Positions 25,211 through 37,476 of a stretch of DNA of 64,000 nt are shown piece after piece. The notes beneath the pieces were generated by a model. It was not told the origin of the DNA, did not search any database, and saw only the letters and a list, made by a program, of their open reading frames with translations. The stretch lies in contig JAPSLM010000013.1 in the NCBI GenBank assembly GCA_031180825.1, positions 32,600 to 96,599 on the forward strand. Reading direction: 5' to 3'. The translations under genes and the position numbers were made by a program. Position 1 is the first letter of the stretch. Every line of letters begins with the position of its first letter. The DNA comes from Paenibacillus sp. (GTDB taxonomy: Bacteria > Bacillota > Bacilli > Paenibacillales > NBRC-103111).

Positions 25211-26398
25211 TTAATGGTGGAACAAACGGACTCCCGAATAAGCCATCACCATGCCGTAATCATTGGCCGCTTTCACGACTTCCTCGTCGCGCATCGAGCT
25301 GCCTGCCTGCACGACGTATTTGACGCCGCTGCGGCTGGCGCGGTCCAGATTGTCGCGGAACGGCAGGAAAGCGTCGGAGCCGTAGGAAACGCCTTGCAGC
25401 TTGCTCAGCCATGCGCGTTTCTCATCGCGCGTCAGACGTGCCGGCACCTGCTCGAAGCAAGCTTCCCAAGCCGCCTGCTCCACCGGTGTCAGCTCTTCTT
25501 CCAGCCACAGATCGATGGCGTTGTTTTGCTCCGCGCGGGAGAGCCCTTGGCGGAAAGCCATGTTCAGCGCCGTCGGATGCTGACGAAGGAACCAGCGGTC
25601 CGCTTTGTCCCCGGCCAGACGGGTACAGTGGATGCGCGATTGCTGGCCGGCGCCGATCCCGATCGTTTGACCGTCCAGCGTGTAGCAGATCGAGTTGGAT
25701 TGCGTATATTTCAGCGTAACGAGCGCAATGAGAAGATCGCGCTTCGCGTTTTCCGGAAGCTCTTTGTTTTCCGTAACGACGCGTTCCAGCGCCGTTTCGT
25801 CGATGACGGCGTCGTTGCGCTCCTGCTGCAGCGTCATACCGAACAGCGTGCGGGTTTCGACCGGATTCGGCACGTAATCCGGATCGATCTGGAGAATCAG
25901 GTAGCCGCCGTTTTTCTTCGCGCGGAGAATTTCCAGCGCTTCGTCGGTGTATCCCGGGGCCACGACCAAGTCAGACACCTCCCGCTTCAACAGCTGTGCC
26001 GTCGAGGCGTCCACGATATCGCTGAGCGCGGCGGCATCGCCGAACGAAGACATGCGGTCGGCGCCGCGGGCCCGTGCATAAGCGGTCGCCAGAGGCGACA
26101 GCTCCAAGCCTTCCACGAAGTAGGCTTTTTTCAGCTCGGGTGTCAGCGGTGCAGCTACGGCCGCGCCTGCCGGGCTCACATGCTTGAACGAGGCGGCGGC
26201 AGGCAGTCCCGTTGCTCGACGCAGCTCCCGGGCGAGCTGGAAGCCGTTAAAAGCGTCCAGCAAATTGATAAAGCCGGGGTCGCCGTTCACTACTTTGATC
26301 GGCAGCGTCCCTTCCCCGATCAGCTTCGCTTGCTTTTGATGCGGGTTCATTCCGTAGCGAAGCTCCAATACTTGCTGTTGATTCGTTGATTGGCTCAT
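25211..26398 (-). CDS. purH: Stand-alone AICAR transformylase (eukaryote-like, lacks the IMP cyclohydrolase domain)
   Basis: A 395-residue AICAR formyltransferase, converting AICAR and 10-formyl-THF to FAICAR. Typical bacterial PurH is about 510 residues because of an N-terminal MGS-like cyclohydrolase domain, which is entirely absent here. Catalytic Lys72-His73 lie in SFKHVSPAGAAV. Long stretches (YARARGADRMSSFGD, KYTQSNSICY, IGIGAGQQSRIHCTRLAGDK, SDAFLPFRDN and the last residues LFHH) match what I remember of the C-terminal half of human ATIC far better than B. subtilis PurH. The gene overlaps purN by 4 bp and is followed by purO, which should provide the missing activity. Confidence 0.92.
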   Translation of the reverse strand: MSQSTNQQQVLELRYGMNPHQKQAKLIGEGTLPIKVVNGDPGFINLLDAFNGFQLARELRRATGLPAAASFKHVSPAGAAVAAPLTPELKKAYFVEGLELSPLATAYARARGADRMSSFGDAAALSDIVDASTAQLLKREVSDLVVAPGYTDEALEILRAKKNGGYLILQIDPDYVPNPVETRTLFGMTLQQERNDAVIDETALERVVTENKELPENAKRDLLIALVTLKYTQSNSICYTLDGQTIGIGAGQQSRIHCTRLAGDKADRWFLRQHPTALNMAFRQGLSRAEQNNAIDLWLEEELTPVEQAAWEACFEQVPARLTRDEKRAWLSKLQGVSYGSDAFLPFRDNLDRASRSGVKYVVQAGSSMRDEEVVKAANDYGMVMAYSGVRLFHH

Positions 26399-27027
26399 AA
26401 TGCGGTCCCGTCCTCCTTAGGTTTGTTTGCGATATCCTCCAAGCGGATGCGTCCCGTTGCAATCGCCTGTATCACTTCGGGGTACAGGCGGTGCTCGATA
26501 CGGTGGATCCGCTCGGCCACGGAAGCCTCCGTATCGCCGGGTTCAATGTCCAATGCGCGCTGGGCCAAAATCGGACCGCTGTCCAACCCCCCGTCAACGA
26601 GATGAACGGTCACGCCGGTCACCTTGACTCCGTGCCGCAGAGCCTGCCCTATGGCATCAAGACCCGGGAACGACGGCAGCAGCGAAGGGTGAATATTCAG
26701 CATGCGTCCCCAATACGCGTCCACCAGCACCTGGGTCACAATGCGCATGTATCCTGCAAGAACGACAAGCTCGATTTGCTTTTGCCGTAAAATCGTCAAA
26801 ATTTCCCGCTCATACGTTTCGCGCGAATCGTAGTCCTTCGGACGAAACGTATGAACAGGCACGCCGGCCTGCTTGGCCCGTTCGACTACTCCTGCATTCG
26901 GCCGGTCACAGACCAAAAGCTCGATGCGCGCATCGAGCCGGCCTGCCATTGCCGCATCCGCAATCGCCTGGAAGTTGCTTCCGCTGCCTGAGGCGAATAC
27001 GGCAATACGCAACGGTTCGGTTCTCAT
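26395..27027 (-). CDS. purN: Phosphoribosylglycinamide formyltransferase 1 (10-formyl-THF dependent)
   Basis: A 210-residue GAR transformylase. [12 protein letters not shown] (11-22) binds the phosphate of GAR; the catalytic Asn-His-Asp triad appears as [10 protein letters not shown] (Asn, His) and [10 protein letters not shown] (Asp). Length and order match the family. Start and stop overlap those of purM (upstream) and purH (downstream) by 4 bp each, so the three are translationally coupled. Confidence 0.96.
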   Translation of the reverse strand: MRTEPLRIAVFASGSGSNFQAIADAAMAGRLDARIELLVCDRPNAGVVERAKQAGVPVHTFRPKDYDSRETYEREILTILRQKQIELVVLAGYMRIVTQVLVDAYWGRMLNIHPSLLPSFPGLDAIGQALRHGVKVTGVTVHLVDGGLDSGPILAQRALDIEPGDTEASVAERIHRIEHRLYPEVIQAIATGRIRLEDIANKPKEDGTAL

Positions 27028-28064
27028 ACGACCGCCCCGGTAAATGTAACTCTACGCTCCCCTGCCGTCACGCGGCCGAGCGTATAAGCCTTCTCGCCAT
27101 GCTGCGCGAACAGCTCGGCAGCCCGTGCGGCCTGGTCTTCCGCCACGATGACGACCATGCCGATCCCCATGTTGAACGTCCGGAACATATCGTTGTTGCT
27201 GATGCCGCCTTCCCGCTGCATCAACTCGAAAATCGGCAAAATCGGCCAAGAACCGTAATCGATCTCGACGTTGACGCCCTCCGGCAGCACGCGCGGAATG
27301 TTCTCCAGGAAGCCGCCTCCCGTAATGTGCGCCATGCCTTTAATCGGAACCTCTTCGAGCACCGCAAGCACCGGTTTGACGTAAAGCTTCGTCGGCACAA
27401 GCAGCGTGTCGCCCAGACGTCCGCCCAGCTCGTCGATCGTATCGTGCAGGGTGTAGCCCTTGTCTTCCAGCAGAAGCTTGCGAACGAGCGAGAAGCCGTT
27501 GCTGTGAACCCCGCTCGAAGCTAAGCCCAGGACAACGTCGCCGGGACGGATCGCGGAGCCGTCGATGATCTTCTTCTTGTCGACGATGCCGACCGTAAAG
27601 CCTGCGATATCGTATTCGCCTTCGCCGTACATGCCCGGCATTTCCGCCGTTTCGCCGCCGATCAGCGCACAGCCCGACTGCACGCAGCCGTCGCTGATGC
27701 CTTTGATGATCGCTTCGATTTTTTCCGGAATGACCTTGTCGCATGCAAGATAGTCGAGGAAAAAGAGCGGCTCCGCGCCCTGCACGACAATATCGTTCAC
27801 GCACATCGCCACGGCATCGATGCCGATGGTATCGTGCTTGTCCATCGCAAAAGCGATTTTCAGCTTCGTGCCGACACCGTCCGTGCCGGAGACGAGCACC
27901 GGCTCTTCGTACTTGTCCTTGTTCAGGCCGAACAGCGCGCCGAAGCCGCCGAGGTCTGTCAGCACTTCCGGACGGAAGGTCGTCTTGACGTGCTTCTTCA
28001 TGCGCTCTACCGCTTCGTTGCCGGCCGCGATATCGACACCGGCTTGTTTATATGCATCGGACAC
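27024..28064 (-). CDS. purM: Phosphoribosylformylglycinamidine cyclo-ligase (AIRS)
   Basis: A 346-residue AIR synthetase that closes the imidazole ring. Motifs: [33 protein letters not shown], and the C-terminal [15 protein letters not shown]. The start is the GTG at 28064 with AAGGAGG 10 nt upstream. The palindromic element at 28085-28295 and a terminator at 28311-28342 separate it from purF, so it may head a second transcription unit (purMNHOD). Confidence 0.96.
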   Translation of the reverse strand: MSDAYKQAGVDIAAGNEAVERMKKHVKTTFRPEVLTDLGGFGALFGLNKDKYEEPVLVSGTDGVGTKLKIAFAMDKHDTIGIDAVAMCVNDIVVQGAEPLFFLDYLACDKVIPEKIEAIIKGISDGCVQSGCALIGGETAEMPGMYGEGEYDIAGFTVGIVDKKKIIDGSAIRPGDVVLGLASSGVHSNGFSLVRKLLLEDKGYTLHDTIDELGGRLGDTLLVPTKLYVKPVLAVLEEVPIKGMAHITGGGFLENIPRVLPEGVNVEIDYGSWPILPIFELMQREGGISNNDMFRTFNMGIGMVVIVAEDQAARAAELFAQHGEKAYTLGRVTAGERRVTFTGAVV

Positions 28065-28084
28065 TTGGATTGTTCCTCCTTGGT

Positions 28085-28295
28085 GGGAGTGAAGCTTTCG
28101 TTGAAATGACCAGGCTTTGCTTCGCGGCTCCGAGTTCGTGCTGCCTGTCTACGGTCTCTCTTGAAAATGAGTTCCATTTCATCTTACCTTTCGGTAAGAA
28201 CTCATTTTCAAAGGAGACACGTAGACTCTCCGACAGGCACACGACTCTCCACCTACCGGCTTTAGCCAAAATCAATTCAAAAACGCTTCACTCCC
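28085..28295. repeat. 211-bp palindromic (MITE-like) element between purF and purM
   Basis: Perfect 11-bp ends GGGAGTGAAGC and GCTTCACTCCC enclose two arms that remain similar along almost their full length; the inner arms share TTGAAAATGAGTT and its complement around a small CTTACC/GGTAAG hairpin. The whole element could fold into one long stem in the pur mRNA. No target duplication is obvious. It lies 20 bp upstream of the purM start and just after a terminator. Confidence 0.75.
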
Positions 28296-28310
28296 CCGCG
28301 TTTTGTATCG

Positions 28311-28342
28311 TAAAAAGGCGGTCCGGGCAGCCCGGGACCGCC
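28311..28342 (-). terminator. Intrinsic terminator inside the purine operon, after purF
   Basis: Minus strand GGCGGTCC, 10-nt loop, GGACCGCC, TTTTTA: an 8-bp GC-rich stem with a 5-T run, starting 37 nt past the purF stop. If active it would reduce expression of purMNHOD relative to the upstream genes. Confidence 0.8.
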
Positions 28343-28379
28343 GGGTTAGGTCAAAAGCATGCAGGTGGCCTGGCCGCAA

Positions 28380-29899
28380 TCAATCGCAGCCGCAGCCAAG
28401 AGCGGCTTCTTCGGGCACCGGCGTCGGATAGCGGTTGTCGAAGCAAGCGGTGCATAGCCCGCGGTTGACTTCCACATTCGGACGTCCGATGGCCGTGAGC
28501 AGCCCCTCATGGCTGAGAAAATGCAGCGAATCGGCGTTGATTGCTTCGCGGATCTCCTCCACGGATTTGACCGCGGCGATCAGCTCCTTGCGGCTCGGCG
28601 TATCGATGCCGTAGAAGCATGGGTTTGCAAACGGCGGCGAGCTGATGCGCACGTGCACTTCCTTCGCGCCGGCCTCCCGCAGCAGGTTGACGATGCGCAG
28701 CGAGGTCGTGCCGCGCACGATCGAGTCGTCGATCATGACGACGCGCTTGCCTTCGACGATGCTGCGCACGGCCGACAGCTTCATCTTGACGCCCTGCTCG
28801 CGCAGCTCCTGGCTCGGCTGGATGAACGTCCGACCGGTGTAGCGGTTTTTGATCAGGCCGAGCTCGTACGGAATGCCCGTCTGCTCCGCGTAGCCGATCG
28901 CGGCAGAGATGCTGGAATCCGGCACCCCGGTGACAATGTCGGCGTCGACGAACGCTTCGATCGCCAGCTGGCGTCCCATCCGCTTACGGGCGGAGTGGAT
29001 GTTCGTTTCGTCGATGTCGCTGTCCGGCCGGGCAAAATAAATGTATTCCATCGCGCAGATCGCGCGCTGCTTGATCGGCGAGAACCGGTCTTCCGTCATC
29101 GCGCCGGTTTTGAAGTCCAATATCAGCAGCTCGCCCGGTTCGACGTCGCGGTAATACTTGCCGCCGACCGTGTCGAACGCACAGGATTCGGAAGCAAACA
29201 GCCACGCGTTGCCAAGACGGCCCATCACATAAGGCCGTAATCCGTGCGGGTCCCGCGCGACGATCAGTTTGTCCTTCGTCAAAAACATAAACGCATACGC
29301 GCCCTCCACCCGGAGCAGCGTCTCCTTCACAGCGGAGACGATATCGTTCTGCTTCGACCGGGCGATCAAGTGCGCCACGACTTCTGTATCGCTGGTCGTC
29401 TGGAAAATAGACCCTTCTTTTTCCAGCTGTTCCTTGATTTCCGGCGCATTGGTCAAGTTGCCGTTCGTAGCAATCGCCAGATCGCCGCCGCGGTATTTGA
29501 ACACGAGCGGCTGCGCATTGGCCAGCTTGCTTTCGCCCGACGTCGAATAACGCACATGTCCGATCGACGCGCTCCCGGTCATGGGAGCAAGGTTGTCGTT
29601 GTTGAACACTTCCTTGACAAGCCCCATGCCGCGGTGGTAATGAAACGTCTCGCCATTGGCTACGCAGATGCCCGCGCTTTCCTGCCCGCGGTGCTGCAGC
29701 GCATGAAGGCCGTAGTACGAGAGCGAAGCGGCTTCCGGATGTCCGAATACGCCGAAAACCCCGCACTCTTCCCCCAGCTTGTCCATAAAGCTGTCCTGGC
29801 CGGTATGGCCTTCGTTATAGTAGCGTCCGGTCCAGAGCGGCAGTTCCACTCTGGAAGCCGAACGAACGATTTTCGCTGCCTCTTGTCCCTGTCCGCCGA

Positions 29900-29918
<19 letters not shown>
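28380..29918 (-). CDS. purF: Amidophosphoribosyltransferase (PRPP amidotransferase)
   Basis: A 512-residue glutamine PRPP amidotransferase, the committed first step of the pathway. The glutaminase nucleophile Cys is in [10 protein letters not shown], so a propeptide of about 50 residues precedes it, much longer than the 11-residue one of B. subtilis. The PRPP loop [14 protein letters not shown] and cluster-type cysteines including [13 protein letters not shown] are present, consistent with the Fe-S form. The C-terminus ends GCGCD, an extra Cys pair. I start at the ATG at 29918 because GGAAGGA precedes it; a second possible start, MDKLGEEC, would remove most of the propeptide but lacks a good site. 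It overlaps purL by 19 bp. Confidence 0.95.
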
Positions 29919-32123
<2,205 letters not shown>

Positions 32124-32146
<23 letters not shown>

Positions 32147-32819
32147 GCTTCTCCCTCCAGGTGCTCAAAATCGATGTAAACATCTTCCGTCCGTCCGCCG
32201 AGCCGAGCAGCTCGTGAACCGCCCGCTCCGGATGCGGCATCATGCCCAGCACGTTGCCCGCCCGGTTGCAAATTCCGGCAATATCGTCGACCGAACCGTT
32301 CGGATTGTTGCCCGCTTCGTACCGGAACACGATCTGATTGTTCGCTTTCAGCTCCGCCAGCGTCGCCTCGTCACAGTAATAGTTGCCTTCGCCGTGGGCA
32401 ATCGGAATATTGATCAGCTCGCCCTGCGTATAGTCCGAGGTAAACGGCGTATTCGTATTTTCCACCTGCAGCATCGCCGCGTGGCAGCGGAATTTGAGCG
32501 ACCGGTTGCGCAGCATGGCCCCTGGCAGCAAACCCGATTCCAGCAAAATCTGGAAGCCGTTGCAAATGCCCAGAATATATTTCCCTTCCTCCGCGGCTTT
32601 CACCAGGGCGTTCATGACCGGGGCAAAGCGGGCGATCGCGCCGCAGCGCAGGTAGTCGCCGTACGAGAAGCCGCCGGGAATAAGAATGCAATCATATTTC
32701 GATAAGTCCGTTTCCGTATGCCATACGTAATCCACGGGCTGTCCGATCGTATCCTCCACCGCTTTGTAGCAGTCGATGTCACAGTTGGAACCGGGGAATA
32801 CCAACACCGCGAAATTCAT
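32124..32819 (-). CDS. purQ: Phosphoribosylformylglycinamidine synthase subunit PurQ (glutaminase)
   Basis: A 231-residue class I glutamine amidotransferase. Catalytic Cys is in [11 protein letters not shown] (about 84-94), the oxyanion region in [13 protein letters not shown], and the His-Glu pair near the C-terminus in PHPERAVHE. It feeds ammonia to PurL. The ATG at 32819 follows AAGGAGG; an upstream GTG is adjacent but too close. Confidence 0.96.
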
Positions 32820-32838
32820 CACGCGCGCCTCCTTTTGA

Positions 32839-33087
32839 TTAACCCTGTACCAGCTCGAAACGGTAATCCTCGATTACGGTGTTCGCGAGCAGCTTTTCGC
32901 ACATCGCTTTCAACCGCTCTTCCGCCGCAGCCCGGTCGTTTGTGTTCAGTTCCACTTCCAAATATTTGCCGATTCTCACCTTCTCCACTTCGTCGAAGCC
33001 CATCGAGTGGAGCGCGCCCTGTACGGCGGTTCCTTGCACATCCAGAACGCTTTGCTTGATCGTTACGTATACCGTTGCTTTGAACAT
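32839..33087 (-). CDS. purS: Phosphoribosylformylglycinamidine synthase subunit PurS
   Basis: An 82-residue structural subunit that bridges PurL and PurQ. The sequence [16 protein letters not shown] with [13 protein letters not shown] is typical of PurS. The frame is open further upstream, but the ATG at 33087 has GGGAGG 8-10 nt before it and gives the family length. Lies 19 nt upstream of purQ. Confidence 0.95.
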   Translation of the reverse strand: MFKATVYVTIKQSVLDVQGTAVQGALHSMGFDEVEKVRIGKYLEVELNTNDRAAAEERLKAMCEKLLANTVIEDYRFELVQG

Positions 33088-33183
33088 TAGGAAAAGTACC
33101 TCCCACATTAAGTTAATCATTTTGGGCCTGTCCTGAAGCGCGTTATCCGCGGAGCGGCCGTTTACCGCCCCCGGCAAGCCAGC

Positions 33184-34077
33184 CTACCCTTGCACCAAAC
33201 GGTTATAGATATCGCGGTAACGCCGGGAAGTCTCCTCCACCACATGCGGCGGCAGCGGGTCCGGCTCGCTGTTTTTGTCCCAACCGGTGCCGGACAAATA
33301 CGTCCGGACCGGCTCTTTGTCCATGCCGTCGATCTCGATGTCGAGCTCGTACTTGCTTTTGTCCCAGAAGCGGGAGGAATCCGGCGTAAAAATTTCGTCA
33401 ATCAATATAATTTCGCCGTCGATCAAACCGAATTCAAACTTCGTATCCGCCAAAATGATGCCGCGCGCCTCGCAAAACTCCCGTGCAAACTCGTACAGCC
33501 GGATGCTTTTCTCCTGCAGCTGCTGCGTCAGCTCCGCGCCGACCAGCTCGGTCATGCGCTCGATCGAGATGTCCTCGTCGTGGCCGACATCGTTCTTCGC
33601 GGCAGGCGTGAAAATCGGCTGCGGAAACCGCTCGTTCTTCCGCATGCCCGCCGGCAGCTTGTGCCCGTTCACTTCGCCGGTGTTTTGACACTGCCGCCAG
33701 CCGCCGCCGGTAATATAGCCGCGCACGACGCATTCGATGTCGATCCGCTGCGCTTTTTTGGTGACCATAAACCGGTCCTTCATGATTTCACGATCCGTGA
33801 TCAGCCCCCCGAGCCGGTCCACGTCGGCATGCACCAGATGATTCGGCTGGATGCCTGCCGTCTGCTCGAACCAGAAGCGGCTGAGCGAATTCAGCACGTT
33901 GCCTTTGTCCGGCACCGCCGGGCTCAGCACCCAGTCGAACGCGGAGATGCGGTCGGTGACCGCGATCAGGTAGTGCTCGCCGAGATCGTACAGCTCCCGG
34001 ACCTTGCCTTTGTAGAGCAGCGGCGCCTTTACGTAAGGCTCGGCGCTCAAAATGGCCGTTGTCGTCGTTCCACTCAT
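33184..34077 (-). CDS. purC: SAICAR synthase, long form
   Basis: A 297-residue phosphoribosylaminoimidazole-succinocarboxamide synthase, which adds aspartate to CAIR. It is about 60 residues longer than B. subtilis PurC and matches, from memory, the long class that includes yeast Ade1: YKGKVRELYDLG, VTDRISAFDWVL, IECVVRGYITGGGWRQ, and DTKFEFGLIDGEIILIDE (in part TKFEFGLIDGE) with TPDSSRFW. The ATG at 34077 has GGGAGG 11 nt upstream. The class difference from other Bacillales adds to the mosaic look of this operon. Confidence 0.95.
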   Translation of the reverse strand: MSGTTTTAILSAEPYVKAPLLYKGKVRELYDLGEHYLIAVTDRISAFDWVLSPAVPDKGNVLNSLSRFWFEQTAGIQPNHLVHADVDRLGGLITDREIMKDRFMVTKKAQRIDIECVVRGYITGGGWRQCQNTGEVNGHKLPAGMRKNERFPQPIFTPAAKNDVGHDEDISIERMTELVGAELTQQLQEKSIRLYEFAREFCEARGIILADTKFEFGLIDGEIILIDEIFTPDSSRFWDKSKYELDIEIDGMDKEPVRTYLSGTGWDKNSEPDPLPPHVVEETSRRYRDIYNRLVQG

Positions 34078-34102
34078 CGCTTCGTCAGGCCTCCCCGTTA
34101 GA

Positions 34103-35398
34103 TCAGATCAAGCCGAGTCGCTTGAAAATCGTATCCACATGCTTCAAATGCCAGCTCGGGTTGAACGCGTCCTCGATTTCTTCCAGGCTCAGACGCTCCC
34201 GGATCGCCGGCGTGTTCTCGACGATCTCGCGGAACGAGCGCTGCTCCTCCCATGCCTGCATCGCGCGCGGCTGCACCGTATCGTACGCTTGCTCGCGGCT
34301 GAAGCCTTTGTCGATCAGCTTCGTCATGACGCGGCCGGAGAACGGCACCCCGTACGTGCTTTGCATGTTGCGCTTCATGTTTTGCGGGAACACTGTCAGG
34401 TTCTTCACGATGTTGCCGAGACGATTCAGCATATAGTTGAGCAGGATCGTCGCATCCGGCAAAATGATCCGCTCGACCGAGGAGTGCGAAATGTCGCGTT
34501 CATGCCACAGCGTCACGTTCTCGTAAGCGGAAACCATATGACCGCGGATGACCCGCGCCAGCCCGGAGATGCTTTCGCAGCCGATCGGATTGCGCTTGTG
34601 CGGCATCGCGGACGAGCCCTTTTGCCCCTTGGCGAACGGCTCTTCCACCTCGCGGAATTCGCTCTTCTGCAGCGCGCGGATTTCCGTCGCGAACTTGTCG
34701 AGCGAGGTCGCGATCAGCGCTAATGTCGCCATGTACTCCGCATGACGGTCCCGTTGCAGCGTCTGCGTGGAAATCGGCGCCGGCTTCGTGCCGAGCTTGC
34801 CGCACACATATTCCTCGACGAACGGATCGATGTTCGCGTACGTGCCGACCGCGCCGGAAATTTTACCGTACTGCACGCCGTCCGCGGCAAAGCGGAAACG
34901 CTCCAGGTTGCGCTTCATTTCCTCGTACCACAGCGCCATTTTCAGCCCGAACGTCGTCGGCTCGGCATGCACGCCGTGCGTCCGTCCCATCATCGGCGTA
35001 TCTTTGTAAGCAACCGCTTTGTCCTTCAAAATCTCGATGAAGTTCAACAGGTCCTTCTCCAGAATCTCGTTGGCCTGCTTGAGCAAGTAACCGAGCGCGG
35101 TGTCGACCACATCCGTAGAAGTTAAACCGTAGTGCACCCATTTCCGTTCCGGTCCGAGCGTCTCGGATACCGCACGGGTGAAGGCGATCACGTCATGGCG
35201 CGTCTCCTGCTCGATTTCGTAGATGCGGTCGATGTTGAAGCCTGCGTTTTTGCGCAGCTCGACGACGTCTTCCTTCGGGATCACGCCCAGCTCCGCCCAC
35301 GCTTCACAGGAAAGAATCTCGACTTCGAGCCATGCTTTGAATTTGTTTTCCTCCGTCCAAATACCGCCCATCTCGGGTCTCGTGTAACGTTCGATCAT
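34103..35398 (-). CDS. purB: Adenylosuccinate lyase
   Basis: A 431-residue fumarase/aspartase-superfamily enzyme that acts twice in purine synthesis (SAICAR to AICAR, adenylosuccinate to AMP). Family marks: [24 protein letters not shown] and the flexible signature loop [16 protein letters not shown]. The ATG at 35398 follows GGAGG. A palindromic element lies upstream, between it and purK. Confidence 0.97.
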   Translation of the reverse strand: MIERYTRPEMGGIWTEENKFKAWLEVEILSCEAWAELGVIPKEDVVELRKNAGFNIDRIYEIEQETRHDVIAFTRAVSETLGPERKWVHYGLTSTDVVDTALGYLLKQANEILEKDLLNFIEILKDKAVAYKDTPMMGRTHGVHAEPTTFGLKMALWYEEMKRNLERFRFAADGVQYGKISGAVGTYANIDPFVEEYVCGKLGTKPAPISTQTLQRDRHAEYMATLALIATSLDKFATEIRALQKSEFREVEEPFAKGQKGSSAMPHKRNPIGCESISGLARVIRGHMVSAYENVTLWHERDISHSSVERIILPDATILLNYMLNRLGNIVKNLTVFPQNMKRNMQSTYGVPFSGRVMTKLIDKGFSREQAYDTVQPRAMQAWEEQRSFREIVENTPAIRERLSLEEIEDAFNPSWHLKHVDTIFKRLGLI

Positions 35399-35462
35399 CG
35401 TTTTTCCATCCTCCGCTTTTATCCGTTTCCTTAAAATGACTTATGAACATAGGTCGCTGCGC

Positions 35463-35578
35463 GAGCGGATCGTTCTTCCGATCGCTGTTGTCCCCGGATT
35501 CTCTGATTATATAACCAATTAAGTTGTTAGAATCCAGGGACAAAGGCGAACGCTACGCTTCTCCAGAACGATCCGCTC
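35463..35578. repeat. 116-bp palindromic element between purK and purB
   Basis: Perfect 14-bp ends (GAGCGGATCGTTCT at 35463-35476 and its complement at 35565-35578) plus inner arms TTGTCCCCGGATTCT / AGAATCCAGGGACAA (14 of 15 paired) around an AT-rich centre. It fills half of the 228-bp gap between purK and purB and could fold into a long stem in the mRNA. Confidence 0.75.
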
Positions 35579-35626
35579 CAGCCGCTTTTTTCACCGAGTG
35601 ATAAAAACAATCAATCGAACCCGTTC

Positions 35627-36820
35627 TTATTTATTAGCGTCCCATATTTTTGAAGCCTCTATCCAATCAAATGCCGCCTCATGCGAGGCCGCGAGCAAAT
35701 TCACATGACCCATTTTGCGGCCGGCTTTGGCTTCCTGCTTCCCGTATAAATGCACCTTCGCCGTTACGCCCGGCACCTGCTCCGCTTCCGGCTTGACGAT
35801 CCAGTCCAGCAGCGGCCGCACGTGCTCTCCCAGCACATTGACCATGACGACGGGCATCATCAGCGCAGGATCCCCGAGCGGCAGGTTCGCGATCGCCCGC
35901 ACATGCTGCTCGAACTGCGACGTCCGGCAGGCCTCCATCGTATAGTGACCGGAGTTATGCGGCCGCGGCGCCAGCTCGTTGACATACAGCTCGCCATCCG
36001 CGGTAAGGAACAGCTCGACGGCGATGAGGCCGATCACATCCAGCTCCTCGGCAATCCGCAGCGCCATCCGCTCCGCTTCCCGCTGCACCTCTTCCGGCAC
36101 TCTCGCCGGTACGATGGACAAGTGCAGGATGTTGTTCACATGCACATTCTCCGCAGCGGGAAAAGCTTTCGTCTCCCCTCGCGGACTGCGGGCCGCGATG
36201 ACCGACAGCTCCTTCGTGAAATGCACGAACTGCTCCAGCACCAGCTCCGTCCGGGCCCGGCTTAACGTGTCGTACGCCTCCTGCACCTCGTCCTGCGAGC
36301 GGATCACCCACTGCCCTTTGCCGTCGTAGCCGCCGGTCGCCGTCTTCAGCACGCACGGCGTGCCGAAGCGGCGGACCGCCTCGCGCAGCTCTTCCGCGCT
36401 GCCGATTTCGGCATACGGCGCGACCTTGACGCCTGCCGCTTCAATCGCCCGCTTCTCGCGCAGCCGATGCTGCGTCGTGTACAGCAGCTTGCTGCCCTGC
36501 GGCACGTACGACTCGGCCATCAGCAGCTTGGTGACATCGGCGTCCACGTTCTCGAACTCGTACGTGATGACATCGGCCAGCTCCGCAAGCTGCCGGGCGG
36601 CATCGACATCATGATACGGCGCGACGATTTGCCGGTCGGCCACTTGGCCGCAGGGCGAATCCGGCGTCGGATCCAGCGTCACGAACCGGTAGCCCATGGC
36701 GCTTCCGGCCAGAGCCATCATTCGCCCGAGCTGCCCTCCTCCAAGCACGCCAATCGCAGCGCCGGGGAGCAATACTTTCGATGGGTCGTACGTTCGGTTT
36801 TGATCGGTCTGCCGCGTCAT
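35627..36820 (-). CDS. purK: N5-carboxyaminoimidazole ribonucleotide synthase
   Basis: A 397-residue ATP-grasp enzyme that carboxylates AIR with ATP and bicarbonate. N-terminal [14 protein letters not shown] (23-36), ATP-grasp residues in [15 protein letters not shown], and the C-terminal [13 protein letters not shown] confirm PurK. The start ATGA overlaps the purE stop by 4 bp, so PurE and PurK are translationally coupled. Confidence 0.97.
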   Translation of the reverse strand: MTRQTDQNRTYDPSKVLLPGAAIGVLGGGQLGRMMALAGSAMGYRFVTLDPTPDSPCGQVADRQIVAPYHDVDAARQLAELADVITYEFENVDADVTKLLMAESYVPQGSKLLYTTQHRLREKRAIEAAGVKVAPYAEIGSAEELREAVRRFGTPCVLKTATGGYDGKGQWVIRSQDEVQEAYDTLSRARTELVLEQFVHFTKELSVIAARSPRGETKAFPAAENVHVNNILHLSIVPARVPEEVQREAERMALRIAEELDVIGLIAVELFLTADGELYVNELAPRPHNSGHYTMEACRTSQFEQHVRAIANLPLGDPALMMPVVMVNVLGEHVRPLLDWIVKPEAEQVPGVTAKVHLYGKQEAKAGRKMGHVNLLAASHEAAFDWIEASKIWDANK

Positions 36821-37302
36821 TCCAGCACGCTCTTTTCGATAACGGTTTGCGCCATTTTTTCGCGGCGTTCCGCGACTTTGCGCTGCAGCGCCGGATCGAA
36901 GGCGCCGAGCATTTGAGCGGCCAGCAGCCCCGCATTCGTCGCTCCGGCATTCCCGATCGCCACGGTGCCGACCGGAATACCGCCCGGCATCTGCACGATG
37001 GACAGCAGCGAATCGAGACCGTTCAGCGTGGACGACTTCACCGGCACGCCGATCACCGGCAGCACCGTCTTCGCCGCCACCATGCCCGGCAAATGCGCCG
37101 CGCCGCCGGCTCCCGCAATGATGACCTTCAATCCGCGCTCCGCCGCCGATGCCGCATACTCGAACATCAGGTCGGGCGTCCGGTGAGCGGAGACGACTTT
37201 CTTTTCATAAGGCACTTCGAGCTCATCCAGCACGTCGCAAGCATGCTTCATCGTTTCCCAGTCGGACTGGCTGCCCATAATGACTCCAACAAGAACAGAC
37301 AT
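36817..37302 (-). CDS. purE: N5-carboxyaminoimidazole ribonucleotide mutase (class I)
   Basis: A 161-residue class I PurE that moves the carboxyl group of N5-CAIR to C4. [10 protein letters not shown] (9-18), VSAHRTPD (active-site His) and [13 protein letters not shown] are diagnostic. The ATG at 37302 follows GGAGG. First gene of the purine operon, behind the guanine riboswitch and its terminator. Confidence 0.97.
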   Translation of the reverse strand: MSVLVGVIMGSQSDWETMKHACDVLDELEVPYEKKVVSAHRTPDLMFEYAASAAERGLKVIIAGAGGAAHLPGMVAAKTVLPVIGVPVKSSTLNGLDSLLSIVQMPGGIPVGTVAIGNAGATNAGLLAAQMLGAFDPALQRKVAERREKMAQTVIEKSVLE

Positions 37303-37352
37303 TGGTAACCTCCGTGTCGGTCGCATCGATGTTTGACCCTATATTATAGAAG

Positions 37353-37410
37353 CAAAAAAAACAAAACGCCCATTGGATAGTACTGACAACCGCAGTCTAT
37401 CGGCAGGACG
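37353..37410 (-). terminator. Terminator of the guanine riboswitch in the pur leader
   Basis: Minus strand CGTCC and GGGCG (one G-T pair) enclose GATAGACTG / CAGT-A-CTATC, followed by TTTTGTTTTTTTT. It lies about 65 nt past the aptamer and about 50 nt before purE. Confidence 0.85.
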
Positions 37411-37476
37411 ACAAGAATCTCCACAAGCGCAAGCTAAGGTCTGGCATGCTTATGCCGACCCCTCATACTTCGCTCA

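Noticed and set aside
28085..28295. Unknown riboswitch upstream of purM
   Set aside because: Terminal inverted repeats and pairing over the whole length fit a repeat element better; no known aptamer pattern is visible.
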